From: Ohtaekwangia sp036568665
GTDB lineage: Bacteria; Bacteroidota; Bacteroidia; Cytophagales; Cyclobacteriaceae
Assembly: GCF_036568665.1 (NCBI RefSeq)
Contig: NZ_DATCSD010000389.1
Coordinates: forward strand, 1 to 64,000
Reading direction: 5' to 3'
Length of the DNA stretch: 64,000 nucleotides
Shown here: positions 9,490 to 17,748 of the stretch, one piece after another
How positions within the stretch are numbered: position 1 is the stretch's first letter
Layout of the letters: each line of letters begins with the position of its first letter
The notes under the pieces: model-generated
The model's input: the letters and a program-made list of their open reading frames with translations, nothing else
Told to the model about the DNA's origin: nothing
Databases searched by the model: none
Position numbers and translations under genes: made by a program

Positions 9490-10202
9490 TCGTGTTTGTC
9501 TTTCGATTTATGATTGAGCTTGTCGAGTATATCATCCATCAGGTCAACCTGCAGTTGTTGGATCTCCAGCAGTCGCTGATTTTGTTGTAGCAGCAAGTGA
9601 TCGATCTTTTCGTGAAGCAACCTGATCTCGAGTTCTGCTTTCAGATTTACTTTATAGTCGTGCTCCGAGCGCATGCGGTCTTTCGCTTCCTGCCGGTTCT
9701 GACTCATCATAATGATAGGCGCTTGTATAGCGGCCAGGCAGGAGAGTATAAGATTGAGGAGGATAAACGGGTATGGATCGAATGGTCGTGTTACGAGTAT
9801 AAATATATTGACGATCATCCAGAGAATCAGGAACGAGAAGAAGGCTATAATAAAAGTCCAGCTTCCGCCAAAAGTAGCGATCCGGTCGGCCAGGCGATCA
9901 CCAAAACTGAGTTTACTATCAATAGTAGGCTCAATGTTGCTTACCAGCAGTTCATTCTCATTGACGCTGCGCAAAACATCTTTCTCGAGTTTGGATAATT
10001 CTTTACCCTCCGAACGGAGAAGATGCTCCATAAACTTCTTCCGGTACTTCATCAATTCCTCCAGCGATATATAGGAGTCGGTAGTAAAACTTCGGTGGTC
10101 AGACTGGATCATCCGTAATATACCGGGACGAATCTGGTGACCCTTTACAACCTGTGAGGGAGGAAGTTCTTTATTGGAGATATGACACTTTACCTTTTGC
10201 AT
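9486..10202 (-). CDS. DUF1003 membrane protein
   Basis: The DUF1003 core is recognisable by DRLADRIATFGGSWTFI, two membrane segments, and the conserved ILSCLAAIQAPIIMMSQNRQ stretch followed by a charged helix. The start at 10202 (MQKVKCHIS) is preferred. An in-frame ATG at 10268 would add 22 residues that look unlike the family. The N-terminal part keeps a lone Cys-His near the start, reminiscent of the small metal-binding head seen in many DUF1003 proteins. Function unknown; it is the first gene of a pair with the threonine aldolase. Confidence 0.85.
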   Translation of the reverse strand: MQKVKCHISNKELPPSQVVKGHQIRPGILRMIQSDHRSFTTDSYISLEELMKYRKKFMEHLLRSEGKELSKLEKDVLRSVNENELLVSNIEPTIDSKLSFGDRLADRIATFGGSWTFIIAFFSFLILWMIVNIFILVTRPFDPYPFILLNLILSCLAAIQAPIIMMSQNRQEAKDRMRSEHDYKVNLKAELEIRLLHEKIDHLLLQQNQRLLEIQQLQVDLMDDILDKLNHKSKDKHE

Positions 10203-10304
10203 AGCACTGCGAAATTTAGGAGTAATTTCTGAGGAAAGCCTGTAGGCCAGAGGTAAAGGAAGCGCCATTCATGGAATTTATACCGATGAATAGCGCAGTA
10301 TATT

Positions 10305-11738
10305 TTAGAACTCTGCATTGCCCGGAAAGCGCGGGTATGCTATAACATCGCGTATGTTGGTCATGCCGGTAACAAACAGAATGAGGCGTTCAAAGCCCAG
10401 ACCGAAACCAGCGTGAGGAGCCGAACCGAACTTGCGCAGATCGAGATACCACCACAAATCTTTTTCAGGCAGGTGTAATTCGTTTACACGTTTCAGCAGG
10501 CGCTCATAACGTTCTTCACGTTGTGAACCACCAATGATCTCGCCAATGCCCGGGAAGAGTACATCCATAGCGGCAACGGTTTTATCGTCATCGTTCTGGC
10601 GCATATAAAATGCCTTGATGTCTTTCGGATAGTTATACAGGATCACCGGCTTCTTGAAATGCTTCTCTACCAGGAAGCGCTCATGCTCGGATTGCAGATC
10701 CACCCCCCATTCCTCCACGAGGTATTGGAATTTCTTTTTCTTGTTCGGGTTGGAGTTCTTGAGTATATCAATCGCCTCCGTATAGGACAACCGTTGGAAG
10801 TCGTTATCAGCAACAAACTTCAGGCGATCGATAAGCCCCAACTCGCTGCGTTGCTCCTGTGGTTTGGTCTGCTCTTCTTCCTGCGCGCGCTTGTTGAGAA
10901 ACTCCAGGTCTTCTGCACAGTTCTCCAACGCATAGCGCACCAGGTATTGCAGAAACTCCTGCGCCAGTTGCATGTTGTCGTTAATATCATAGAACGCCAT
11001 CTCGGGTTCTATCATCCAGAACTCCGCCAGGTGCCGTGTAGTGTTAGAGTTCTCTGCGCGGAACGTAGGACCGAAAGTATAAATATCGCCCAGTGCCAAC
11101 GCATAGGTTTCGCCTTCCAATTGCCCGGATACCGTAAGGTTCGTTTCACGTCCGAAGAAATCTTCCTTGAAATTTATAGTACCATCTTCATTGCGTGGCG
11201 GGTTGTTTGCATCCAGTGTAGTAACGCGAAACATAGCACCGGCACCTTCGGCATCCGAGCCGGTAATGATCGGTGTATGGATATAAAAGAAGCCGCGATC
11301 GTTAAAGAATTTATGTACAGCAAACGCCATGGCGTGACGCACGCGCATTACAGCACTAAATGTATTGGTGCGCGAACGCAGGTGAGCAATCTCGCGAAGA
11401 AATTCAAGTGAATGTTTCTTGGGCTGAAGTGGAAATTTTTCTGCATCGCTATCGCCTAATATCTCCAGTAGTTTTACTTTTACTTCTACCGCCTGACCTT
11501 TCGCGGGTGAAGGAATCAATTCGCCTGTAATAGATAAACATGCACCGGTAGTGATGCGCTTCAACGTTTCATCATCAATGGAATTTAACTCCACTACCGC
11601 CTGCAGATTATTGATCGTAGAACCATCGTTGATAGATATAAACTGATTGTTACGAAAGGTTCTTACCCAACCTTTTACAGTAACTGTTTGACCTTCAGGT
11701 TTTGTGAGGAGGAGTTCTTTGATCTTGATGCGTTTCAT
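10305..11738 (-). CDS. asnS: Asparagine--tRNA ligase
   Basis: A 477-aa class IIb aminoacyl-tRNA synthetase that charges tRNA-Asn. The N-terminal OB-fold anticodon domain (about 15-105) begins with VKGWVRTFRNN. Motif 2 is seen as FRAENSNTTRHLAEFWMIE and motif 3 as GLGFERLILFVTG, followed by the AsnRS ending NIRDVIAYPRFPGNAEF; this ending separates it from AspRS. Length is normal. It is transcribed alone and divergently from rpoN. Confidence 0.97.
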   Translation of the reverse strand: MKRIKIKELLLTKPEGQTVTVKGWVRTFRNNQFISINDGSTINNLQAVVELNSIDDETLKRITTGACLSITGELIPSPAKGQAVEVKVKLLEILGDSDAEKFPLQPKKHSLEFLREIAHLRSRTNTFSAVMRVRHAMAFAVHKFFNDRGFFYIHTPIITGSDAEGAGAMFRVTTLDANNPPRNEDGTINFKEDFFGRETNLTVSGQLEGETYALALGDIYTFGPTFRAENSNTTRHLAEFWMIEPEMAFYDINDNMQLAQEFLQYLVRYALENCAEDLEFLNKRAQEEEQTKPQEQRSELGLIDRLKFVADNDFQRLSYTEAIDILKNSNPNKKKKFQYLVEEWGVDLQSEHERFLVEKHFKKPVILYNYPKDIKAFYMRQNDDDKTVAAMDVLFPGIGEIIGGSQREERYERLLKRVNELHLPEKDLWWYLDLRKFGSAPHAGFGLGFERLILFVTGMTNIRDVIAYPRFPGNAEF

Positions 11739-11745
11739 GGAAATG

Positions 11746-11852
11746 TTAATTTACCGTTATACGTTAATGGGTTATATGCTATTCGTCAGGAGTGTTTCGC
11801 TTCAGGCGAATCACGGTTAACGAGTAACAGATAACGATTAACGGTTAACAGG
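11746..11852. repeat. Intergenic GTTAAC/GATTAAC repeat, locus A (imperfect inverted repeat)
   Basis: Between asnS and rpoN the sequence holds repeated words such as GTTAAT, CGTTA, GATTAAC and GGTTAAC. The left side is roughly the reverse complement of the right side, around a centre containing ATTCG and CGAAT. The right arm shares the 16-mer ACAGATAACGATTAAC with locus C near 41.26 kb, and locus B near 25.1 kb is built from the same words. Function unknown; it could form a long hairpin in RNA or DNA. Confidence 0.6.
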
Positions 11853-11974
11853 GGACGCAAAAAACGAAAAAACTTGGGAGTTTTGAAAGAAGTATATAAG
11901 CCGATACGGTGCCAATAAGACTATAAAATGAATATTAAGGCTGTGGATTGGCCGCGTTGGGAGGACAGGTAATA

Positions 11975-12004
11975 TCTGTGGACTGGACTATTTTTTTAAA
12001 TTTG
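11975..12004 (+). promoter_or_regulatory. Probable rpoN promoter, Bacteroidota type
   Basis: A full -7 element TAAATTTG (consensus TAnnTTTG) lies at 11997-12004. A 3-of-4 match to the -33 TTTG element (TCTG, 11975-11978) sits 18 bp upstream. The rpoN start codon follows about 40 bp later. Confidence 0.5.
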
Positions 12005-12043
12005 CATAGTCTTTGATCTACCGATCTAAACAAGGATTTTTTA

Positions 12044-13510
12044 ATGCAGAAACTCGGATTAAGTCAGTCGTTACAACAAAAGCTATCGCCTCAGCAGATA
12101 CAGTTCATCAAGCTGCTGCAGGTACCTACAGCCGAGCTTGAGACCAGGATCGAGGAGGAACTGGAAATAAATCCTGCTTTGGAAGAAGGTGAAGGCGAGG
12201 CCGAGGGTGAAGAACCCGAGAAAGCCGAAGACAACTTTGAAGAGCAGGAGTACCAGGAAACTTCCGGAAGCGAGGATGAGGTAGACATCAAAGATTACCT
12301 GCGCGATGATGATTATAGCGGCTATAAAATGCAGGGCGATGGCGATGAAGATGATGACCGCGATATGCCGCTACCCATGTCCACCTCATTGCACGAGCAA
12401 TTGATGGATCAACTGGATTTTCTCGGACTGGATGAAAAGAACTATACCATTGGTAAACAACTGGTGGGAAGTATAGAGGGTGACGGGTATATACGCAGAG
12501 ACCTGGAAGCTATTGTAAACGACCTGGCGTTTTCCCAAGGTATAGAAGCAACGGTAGAAGAAGTTGAAGCCGTACTCAAGAAGATACAGACCTTCGATCC
12601 GCCCGGTATAGCCGCGCGAAATTTACAGGAGTGCTTATTGCTGCAGCTTGAACGCATGGACAATGGCCATGATATAGATGTAGCGGTTGCCAAGAAAATA
12701 ATTACCGAGTGCTACGATGAGTTTACCAAGAAGCACTACCAGAAGATACAGAAGAAACTGGAAACGGAAGACGAAGAGTTTGTTCGTGATGCCGTAGATC
12801 TGATCGTGAAGCTGAACCCCAAACCCGGAGGCAGCAGCGCACCATCCATGGTAAAGAACCAGTATATCATTCCTGATTTTATACTTACCAACAATAACGG
12901 CAAGCTCGAACTTGCGCTTAACTCGCGCAATGCTCCCGAGTTGCGCATCAGTCGCTCGTATACCGAAATGTTCAAGGCATACGACAAGAGCGATAAGAAA
13001 GATAAAAAGCTGAAAGAAGCGGTATCGTTCGTGAAGCAGAAGCTCGATGCTGCAAAATGGTTTATCGATGCCATCAAGCAACGCCAGCAGACCTTGCTGA
13101 AAACGATGCGTGCCATTGTAGATTTTCAGTACGACTTTTTCCTGGAAGGTGATGAAACGAAACTGAAGCCGATGATATTGAAAGATATAGCCACCATGAT
13201 TGGTATGGATATATCTACCGTATCGCGTGTGGCCAGCAGTAAGGCGGTGCAGACCGATTTCGGAATTTACCCGCTCAAGTATTTCTTCTCCGAAGGTATA
13301 TCTACCGATTCAGGAGAAGAAGTGAGTAGCCGTGAAGTAAAACAGATCATCAAAGATATTATCGAGGCGGAAGACAAGAACAAGCCGCTCTCTGACGATA
13401 AGCTCGAAAAGATACTGAATGATAAAGGGTATAATATTGCCCGCAGAACGGTTGCCAAATACAGAGAGCAACTGAATATACCCGTTGCACGGCTTCGTAA
13501 AGAACTATAG
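12044..13510 (+). CDS. rpoN: RNA polymerase sigma-54 factor
   Basis: A 488-aa sigma-54 that directs RNA polymerase to -24/-12 promoters and needs bacterial enhancer-binding ATPases. The Gln/Leu-rich activator-interacting N-terminus (LSQSLQQKLSPQQIQFIKLLQ-like) is followed by an acidic linker (about 45-120), the core-binding domain with FDPPGIAARNLQECL, the DNA-binding HTH with DISTVSRVASSK, and a perfect RpoN box ARRTVAKYRE at 466-475. The long acidic linker is usual in Bacteroidota. The upstream promoter looks like a housekeeping one. Confidence 0.97.
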   Translation: MQKLGLSQSLQQKLSPQQIQFIKLLQVPTAELETRIEEELEINPALEEGEGEAEGEEPEKAEDNFEEQEYQETSGSEDEVDIKDYLRDDDYSGYKMQGDGDEDDDRDMPLPMSTSLHEQLMDQLDFLGLDEKNYTIGKQLVGSIEGDGYIRRDLEAIVNDLAFSQGIEATVEEVEAVLKKIQTFDPPGIAARNLQECLLLQLERMDNGHDIDVAVAKKIITECYDEFTKKHYQKIQKKLETEDEEFVRDAVDLIVKLNPKPGGSSAPSMVKNQYIIPDFILTNNNGKLELALNSRNAPELRISRSYTEMFKAYDKSDKKDKKLKEAVSFVKQKLDAAKWFIDAIKQRQQTLLKTMRAIVDFQYDFFLEGDETKLKPMILKDIATMIGMDISTVSRVASSKAVQTDFGIYPLKYFFSEGISTDSGEEVSSREVKQIIKDIIEAEDKNKPLSDDKLEKILNDKGYNIARRTVAKYREQLNIPVARLRKEL

Positions 13511-13557
13511 CCGATGTTGGGATCATCTTTTCATTCAACCCTAAATCCTGTAGCCGC

Positions 13558-14181
13558 GTGAATTTTCTGGCGAAAGTAATCTCCTATGTGTTCCATCCCT
13601 TGCTGATGGTAACCTATATGTTCTCTTTGTTTGCCCTGTACTTTCCGCTTGGGCTTGACCCGCTCAAGATCGATGCCCAGTGGACGTTTATACTGATCAT
13701 TTTTGGCTTCACGTTTTTGCTGCCTGCTGTTAATATAGGGTTGCTCAAATTGTTTGGCTCCATCAAAAGCGTTACACTTGTTAACCGCAGAGAGCGCATC
13801 ATTCCGTTTATTTTTATTGCTATACTATATCTCGTTATCACCTACTTGTTCTATTCTAAAACAGGGGTGAGCTTTAACGATAATCTCTTCAAGTTTCTGC
13901 TTATTGCCGATGCTCTGGTGGTGATCTCTGCTATTGCTACCATGTTCTATAAAGTAAGTATACATAGCCTCGCAGCCTGGGGATTTATAGGCATCATTGT
14001 GCCACTGAACGGTCTCTCGGAAAATGGTGCGTTGTTCTATCCTTCGCTGGCAGCGATTGTTATCACCGGACTGGTTATGTCATCGCGATTGCAGTTGCAG
14101 GTACACTCCGCACGCGAAGTAATGATCGGGGGAATCCTCGGCCTTGCCACCAGCTTTGCGGGCATGGTGGTTTTGTTTTAA
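13558..14181 (+). CDS. Membrane protein, PAP2-like (function unknown)
   Basis: A 207-aa protein with about six membrane segments, starting at GTG 13558, 47 bp after rpoN and probably co-transcribed with it. The N-terminal HPLLMVTYMF and the C-terminal HSAREVMIGG motifs recall PAP2-like membrane proteins commonly found beside housekeeping genes in Bacteroidota, but the full phosphatase signature (KX6RP, PSGH, SRX5HX3D) is not seen. An enzymatic role is therefore unproven. Confidence 0.65.
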   Translation: MNFLAKVISYVFHPLLMVTYMFSLFALYFPLGLDPLKIDAQWTFILIIFGFTFLLPAVNIGLLKLFGSIKSVTLVNRRERIIPFIFIAILYLVITYLFYSKTGVSFNDNLFKFLLIADALVVISAIATMFYKVSIHSLAAWGFIGIIVPLNGLSENGALFYPSLAAIVITGLVMSSRLQLQVHSAREVMIGGILGLATSFAGMVVLF

Positions 14182-14259
14182 AGTGCTTATCTTCAGCTTT
14201 TCAAAAAAACAAAATTCAATACCTGAAAAGGTATACGTTATACTTTTTATCCGCAGCTT

Positions 14260-15042
14260 ATGAGCTATACCTGTATCACCTATACAGTGAGTGATGGCGT
14301 TGCCACCATAACACTGAATCGCCCAGTAGTATATAATGCACTCAATGATGAGATCACCTACGAGCTACAGGATGCACTGAAAGCCGTAGCGAAAGATGAT
14401 GCCGTTCGCGTAGTGGTGTTAACCGGAGCCGGTAAAGCTTTTTGTTCAGGACAGGATTTGAAAGCCGCTGCCGGCACAGAGAAGCGCTCCTTTATAGACT
14501 CGCTGCACAAGCGCTATAATCCGATTATCCGCGCGATGCGTAATTTACCCAAGCCCATTGTAGGCCGACTCAACGGAGTGGCTGCTGGCGCAGGATGTTC
14601 GCTGGCACTGGCGTGCGATATACTTGTAGCTTCGGAAGAAGCAACGCTTATAGAAGTGTTTGTAAATATAGGGTTGGTGCCCGACTCGGGCTCATCGTAT
14701 TTTCTTCCGCGCCTGGTAGGCATGGCCAAAGCATTTGAACTTTGCAGCATGGGCAGCAAGGTAAAAGCGAGTGAAGCTCTTCAGCTCGGACTGGTAAATA
14801 AAGTAGCACCGGCTGACCAACTTGATGCTGCTGTAAAAATCTATACTGATTATTTTGCCATGGCACCCACTAAATCTATTGGACTGATAAAAAAGATGCT
14901 GCAGAAAGCATCAACGGCATCCCTGGACGAAATGTTGGAGTATGAAGCCTATTGCCAGGAGATTGCCGGCAATACAGAAGACTATCGCGAAGGTGTAAAT
15001 GCCTTCCTGGAAAAAAGAAAGCCCTCTTTCAAGGGCAAATAA
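14260..15042 (+). CDS. Enoyl-CoA hydratase/isomerase, PaaG-like
   Basis: A 260-aa crotonase-superfamily enzyme. The fold is clear from ITLNRPVVYNALN, FCSGQDLKAA and the oxyanion-hole stretch NGVAAGAGCSLALACD. The features IGLVPDSGSSYFLPRLVG, a C-terminal EYEAYCQEIAGNTEDYREGV and FLEKRKPSF resemble PaaG, the isomerase that turns ring-epoxide phenylacetyl-CoA into oxepin-CoA, more than ordinary FadB-type hydratases. No other paa genes are nearby, so a general acyl-CoA hydratase or isomerase role is possible. Confidence 0.8.
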   Translation: MSYTCITYTVSDGVATITLNRPVVYNALNDEITYELQDALKAVAKDDAVRVVVLTGAGKAFCSGQDLKAAAGTEKRSFIDSLHKRYNPIIRAMRNLPKPIVGRLNGVAAGAGCSLALACDILVASEEATLIEVFVNIGLVPDSGSSYFLPRLVGMAKAFELCSMGSKVKASEALQLGLVNKVAPADQLDAAVKIYTDYFAMAPTKSIGLIKKMLQKASTASLDEMLEYEAYCQEIAGNTEDYREGVNAFLEKRKPSFKGK

Positions 15043-15057
15043 CTTGAAATTTATTTT

Positions 15058-15128
15058 CTCCCACAGATCTCGCAGCGTTATGCAGATGTATAGATTTTGA
15101 TTCTGTATATCTGTAAAATCTGTGGGAG
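15058..15128. repeat. CAGAT-type palindromic intergenic repeat
   Basis: Arms CTCCCACAGAT (15058-15068) and ATCTGTGGGAG (15118-15128) are perfect reverse complements. The interior holds further CAGAT and ATCTG words that can pair. Imperfect palindromes with this CCCACAGAT...ATCTGTGGG theme recur between genes in many Bacteroidota genomes, to my knowledge. Here it sits between two convergent genes and may act as a bidirectional terminator. Confidence 0.7.
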
Positions 15129-15137
15129 CTATTGTAT

Positions 15138-15869
15138 TTAGAAACTGGCCAGTGATATACCGATCGTCATCGTATTGAAGTCGGTAACTTTGCTGTCTTG
15201 CGTAGGACCTTTGCCGGTCTTGAACAGGTTGGTCATGTTATAATATCCGAACACACTAAAATTACCAACGCCAACTTTAACATAAGCACCGTAGCGGAAC
15301 TTGGTTAAGTTGAAGTCTTGCTTGTCCTTCAGTTTTTTTACTTCACCGTTTTCAGAATATTTGATTTTTGTGAAAGAATCAAAAAGATAGCCTACGCGAC
15401 CACCCACAGATGCTTTGAAACTGCGGGCCGGGTCTTCCGGATTACTGCGGAAACAAATTTCCACAGGCACTTCAAAGTAGTTGGTGATGAGCTGCGACTT
15501 CTTGGTTCCATCACGACCCGCCTGCGCTGGCGATACCATCAGCAGCGTGCTACCATTATAGTCGAGAGTATATTTGTTGGTGAATTTATAGCGCTCCAGG
15601 CTAAAGCCCACACCTGGCACAAAGCTGAAGTTTGATTTCAGAATGCGCATTTCATATTGATAGTATACGTTCAAGGTACGCGATCCCCAGAAACCAGTCT
15701 TAAAGTTGCTGGGAGCTCCTGAAGCACGATTCACACCCAGTTCCAGTACAAAAGTACCTGGTATATCGGGTCTGCCAGTTCTTTTGGTAGTGGTAGTAGT
15801 TGTTGCTTCCTGTCCGAAGGCAGGGATCATCAAAACTGATAAAAATAATAGAGCCGCGAATTTTCTCAT
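15138..15869 (-). CDS. Outer-membrane beta-barrel protein (porin-like family)
   Basis: A 243-aa protein starting at MRKFAALL, with a Sec signal peptide (cleavage after PAFGQ), a Thr-rich spacer and a small beta-barrel ending in MTIGISLASF with a C-terminal Phe typical of outer-membrane proteins. A longer in-frame start at 15929 would bury the signal peptide and is rejected. General family is outer-membrane beta-barrel/PorT-like; specific role unknown. Confidence 0.75.
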   Translation of the reverse strand: MRKFAALLFLSVLMIPAFGQEATTTTTTKRTGRPDIPGTFVLELGVNRASGAPSNFKTGFWGSRTLNVYYQYEMRILKSNFSFVPGVGFSLERYKFTNKYTLDYNGSTLLMVSPAQAGRDGTKKSQLITNYFEVPVEICFRSNPEDPARSFKASVGGRVGYLFDSFTKIKYSENGEVKKLKDKQDFNLTKFRYGAYVKVGVGNFSVFGYYNMTNLFKTGKGPTQDSKVTDFNTMTIGISLASF

Positions 15870-15938
15870 GTTAGCCTGTCTGTCAGTAAAATAAAGGTTC
15901 AAAAATAGCTTTTTTGTTGGCAGAGCCAAACGTTGTGT

Positions 15939-15968
15939 TTTGTCAAGTGAATTAATTCTTTACATTTG
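15939..15968 (+). promoter_or_regulatory. Promoter of tRNA-Arg, Bacteroidota consensus
   Basis: A perfect -33 TTTG (15939-15942), an 18-bp spacer and a perfect -7 TACATTTG (15961-15968) match the Bacteroidota primary sigma consensus TTTG-N(~19)-TAnnTTTG. The mature tRNA begins 18 bp downstream of the -7 element. Confidence 0.8.
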
Positions 15969-15985
15969 CAGTCCCAAATTTAACC

Positions 15986-16059
15986 GCACTCGTAGCTCAA
16001 TTGAATAGAGCATCTGACTACGGATCAGAAGGTTCGGGGTTTGAATCCCTGCGAGTGCA
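15986..16059 (+). tRNA. tRNA-Arg (anticodon ACG)
   Basis: A 74-nt cloverleaf: acceptor GCACTCG pairs with CGAGTGC, D-stem GCTC/GAGC, anticodon stem TCTGA/TCAGA with loop CTACGGA (anticodon ACG, T33 present), T-arm CGGGG/CCCTG with loop TTTGAAT, discriminator A. CCA is not encoded. It has its own promoter and a terminator hairpin just downstream. Confidence 0.93.
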
Positions 16060-16064
16060 CTTGT

Positions 16065-16093
16065 AAAGCCGAAGAGTAATCTTTGGCTTTTTT
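16065..16093 (+). terminator. Rho-independent terminator of tRNA-Arg
   Basis: Stem AAAGCCGAAGA pairs with TCTTTGGCTTT (one G-T pair) around a GTAA loop and is followed by a run of T. The same hairpin recurs after the first tRNA-like copy. Confidence 0.85.
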
Positions 16094-16107
16094 ATTTTAC
16101 AGTATTT

Positions 16108-16182
16108 CAACTCCTATAGCTCAATTTATAGAGCACCCCGACCGAGTCGGGGAGGTTCGGGGTTTGAATCCCTGCGAGTGCA
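16108..16182 (+). pseudogene. tRNA-like copy 1 (decayed duplicate of tRNA-Arg)
   Basis: The 3' half, including the T-arm and acceptor 3' strand, is identical to the upstream tRNA-Arg. The D-stem GCTC/GAGC is also kept. The acceptor 5' strand has decayed (outermost pairs mismatched, extra bases after it). The anticodon arm is replaced by a perfect palindrome CCCCGAC-CGA-GTCGGGG at 16136-16152. If folded as a 5-bp stem, the loop lacks T33. It is not a functional elongator tRNA by these criteria. Confidence 0.75.
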
Positions 16183-16188
16183 CTATCG

Positions 16189-16217
16189 AAAGCCGAAGAT
16201 TAATCTTTGGCTTTTTT
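16189..16217 (+). terminator. Terminator hairpin after tRNA-like copy 1
   Basis: Stem AAAGCCGAAGA/TCTTTGGCTTT with a TTAA loop and a T-run, a near-exact copy of the terminator at 16065. This shows that tRNA plus terminator were duplicated as a unit. Confidence 0.8.
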
Positions 16218-16231
16218 ATTTTACACTACTT

Positions 16232-16307
16232 CAATTCCTATAGCTCAATTTTATAGAGCACCCCGACCGAGTCGGGGAGGTTCGGGTTTAGAATCCCTGC
16301 GAGTGCA
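16232..16307 (+). pseudogene. tRNA-like copy 2 (decayed duplicate)
   Basis: A second tandem copy with the same palindromic anticodon arm (16261-16277, unchanged) and a further altered T-arm, in which the loop reads TTAGAAT and one stem pair is lost. The copy keeps GCTC/GAGC of the D-arm and the acceptor 3' strand ending GCGAGTGCA. The hairpin is the best conserved part while the T-arm drifts. Confidence 0.75.
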
Positions 16308-16820
16308 CTTTAAGGATCAATCCCAAGAAAATTGTGGTGTTGATCCTTTTATGTACAGATGTTTCAGGTACCTGTAAAAGTTTTATCGTGATCTGTTCAT
16401 TTTTTCTTTTAATATCAAAACGCAATTCTTTGTTTGGGCTGCAGGATTTCAAAAACTCATTGTTCAGAATGCCTTAGCCCGATAGACTAACGCTCTGTGT
16501 GACGATTCAGTACATGGGCCGCGGAAAAGGTCTTTGCTAACCTCGCACCTGGCAAAGCCCCAGGGTCGTTGGTTTGTATCTTGTGTGTTATTGATTCATG
16601 CCAAAAGTGCACAGCGTAAGAGCAATACAAATCCATCTATAGTTTTCATAACACTACAAATTTCATCAGCATCCAGTAGCCAATGCGTTGAACATGCCAC
16701 ATCTTAATGTAGCACCCATGTTGATGTGGGGATGAATGAATATATGTCCGGGCCTTCGTAACTTTTTTCCAAAGTTACCCTGTGTGTATATAAACATCAT
16801 TTAATCTTCAAACTTTACCT
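16308..16820. other. Non-coding stretch after the tRNA-like copies
   Basis: No open frame here looks coding. A terminator-like hairpin AAGGATCAA/TTGATCCTT followed by T lies at 16312-16350. A weak inverted repeat CCACATC/GATGTGG spans 16697-16729. The last 100 bases must hold the promoter of the gene at 16821, but no clear TAnnTTTG was found. Confidence 0.5.
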
Positions 16821-17639
16821 ATGAAAAAGATCATCCTAAGCCTTTTCTTATTACTAATGGCCGCTGTTGCCTCAGCGCAGTTTTATGTGCGCGCCAATGT
16901 CGGCTATAATATACCTGTGAACAACGATCTCATCGGTCAGAACTATAGCTACGCAAACGCTGATGCCGGATACGTAGAAAAATTCAAAAGTGTCTACGGA
17001 AGTTACGGTGCAGGCACGTCCATCCGTGCAGCCGTAGGCGGATCATTATCCAACGGAATTTTTGGTTACGATGTAGAGGTTGGTTATCTCTTCGGTAAGC
17101 AATATACCTATACCAACAGTTATCAGTATTCTGAAAGCGAAGGCAGTGTAAAAACAACCAGGTCTGCCAAGTCTTTTCAGATCAGTCCGTCATTTACATT
17201 TACCACAGGCGATGGAAAGTTTCAACCATTCGCCCGCGTTGGCCCCGTACTAGCTGTCAGCTCCATACAGCAGAAACAGAATACAGATAGTGATTACGGA
17301 ACACAGAAATACTCAGAAGTGCTTCAATACAAATATTCAGGAGGAATAAGTGTTGGGTTCAAAGGCGCGATTGGCGTGTCATACAGTATAGCACCCAAAA
17401 TGCAGTTGTATGCCGAGGTTGATTTCGTGAGTTTGTCGTATTCGCCCAGTAAACGGAAGACAACGAAGTACGATGTTAACGGGCAGGACAGTTTGGGTAA
17501 CATACCTGACGACCAAAAGGAGATCGACCTGAAAAAGGAATTTGAAACCGTGAGTGAAGAGGGTGAGCCTCCGATGCGCGAGTCGTATTCCATGGGATCG
17601 GCAGGTCTGCAGTTCGGTGTGAAGTTTACACTGAAGTAG
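16821..17639 (+). CDS. Outer-membrane beta-barrel protein
   Basis: A 272-aa protein with a strong Sec signal peptide (MKKIILS, cleavage after ASAQ) and an OmpA/OmpW-like eight-strand barrel pattern: FYVRANVGYNIPV at the first strand and LQFGVKFTLK as the closing strand. A long acidic loop near residues 215-250 (DDQKEIDLKKEFE) is predicted surface-exposed. No catalytic motif. It converges on the gene at 17734 with a shared hairpin between them. Confidence 0.75.
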   Translation: MKKIILSLFLLLMAAVASAQFYVRANVGYNIPVNNDLIGQNYSYANADAGYVEKFKSVYGSYGAGTSIRAAVGGSLSNGIFGYDVEVGYLFGKQYTYTNSYQYSESEGSVKTTRSAKSFQISPSFTFTTGDGKFQPFARVGPVLAVSSIQQKQNTDSDYGTQKYSEVLQYKYSGGISVGFKGAIGVSYSIAPKMQLYAEVDFVSLSYSPSKRKTTKYDVNGQDSLGNIPDDQKEIDLKKEFETVSEEGEPPMRESYSMGSAGLQFGVKFTLK

Positions 17640-17674
17640 ATCGTGTCGTAAGCTTGCAGTGCAAGAGATATATA

Positions 17675-17706
17675 CCTACATCTTCAAATCTGTCTGAAGA
17701 TGTAGG
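17675..17706. terminator. Bidirectional hairpin between convergent genes
   Basis: Arms CCTACATCTTC and GAAGATGTAGG are perfectly complementary over 11 bp with a 10-nt loop. It lies 35 bp after the stop of the upstream gene. AT-rich sequence flanks both sides, though neither has a long T-run. Confidence 0.6.
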
Positions 17707-17719
17707 CTATAATAATACG

Positions 17720-17748
17720 ATGACCAGTATGCACTACATACTGGTCAT
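17720..17748 (-). terminator. Hairpin overlapping the stop codon of the minus-strand gene
   Basis: Perfect 12-bp arms ATGACCAGTATG and CATACTGGTCAT flank a 5-base loop. The stop codon of the gene at 17734-18444 lies at the loop-arm junction (17734-17736), so the last codons of that gene form one arm. A weak T-rich tail follows on the minus strand. Confidence 0.5.

Noticed and set aside
16108..16307. Functional extra tRNA genes
   Set aside because: Acceptor 5' strands do not pair, T33 is absent and the anticodon arm is a palindrome, so aminoacylation as a normal tRNA is not supported.
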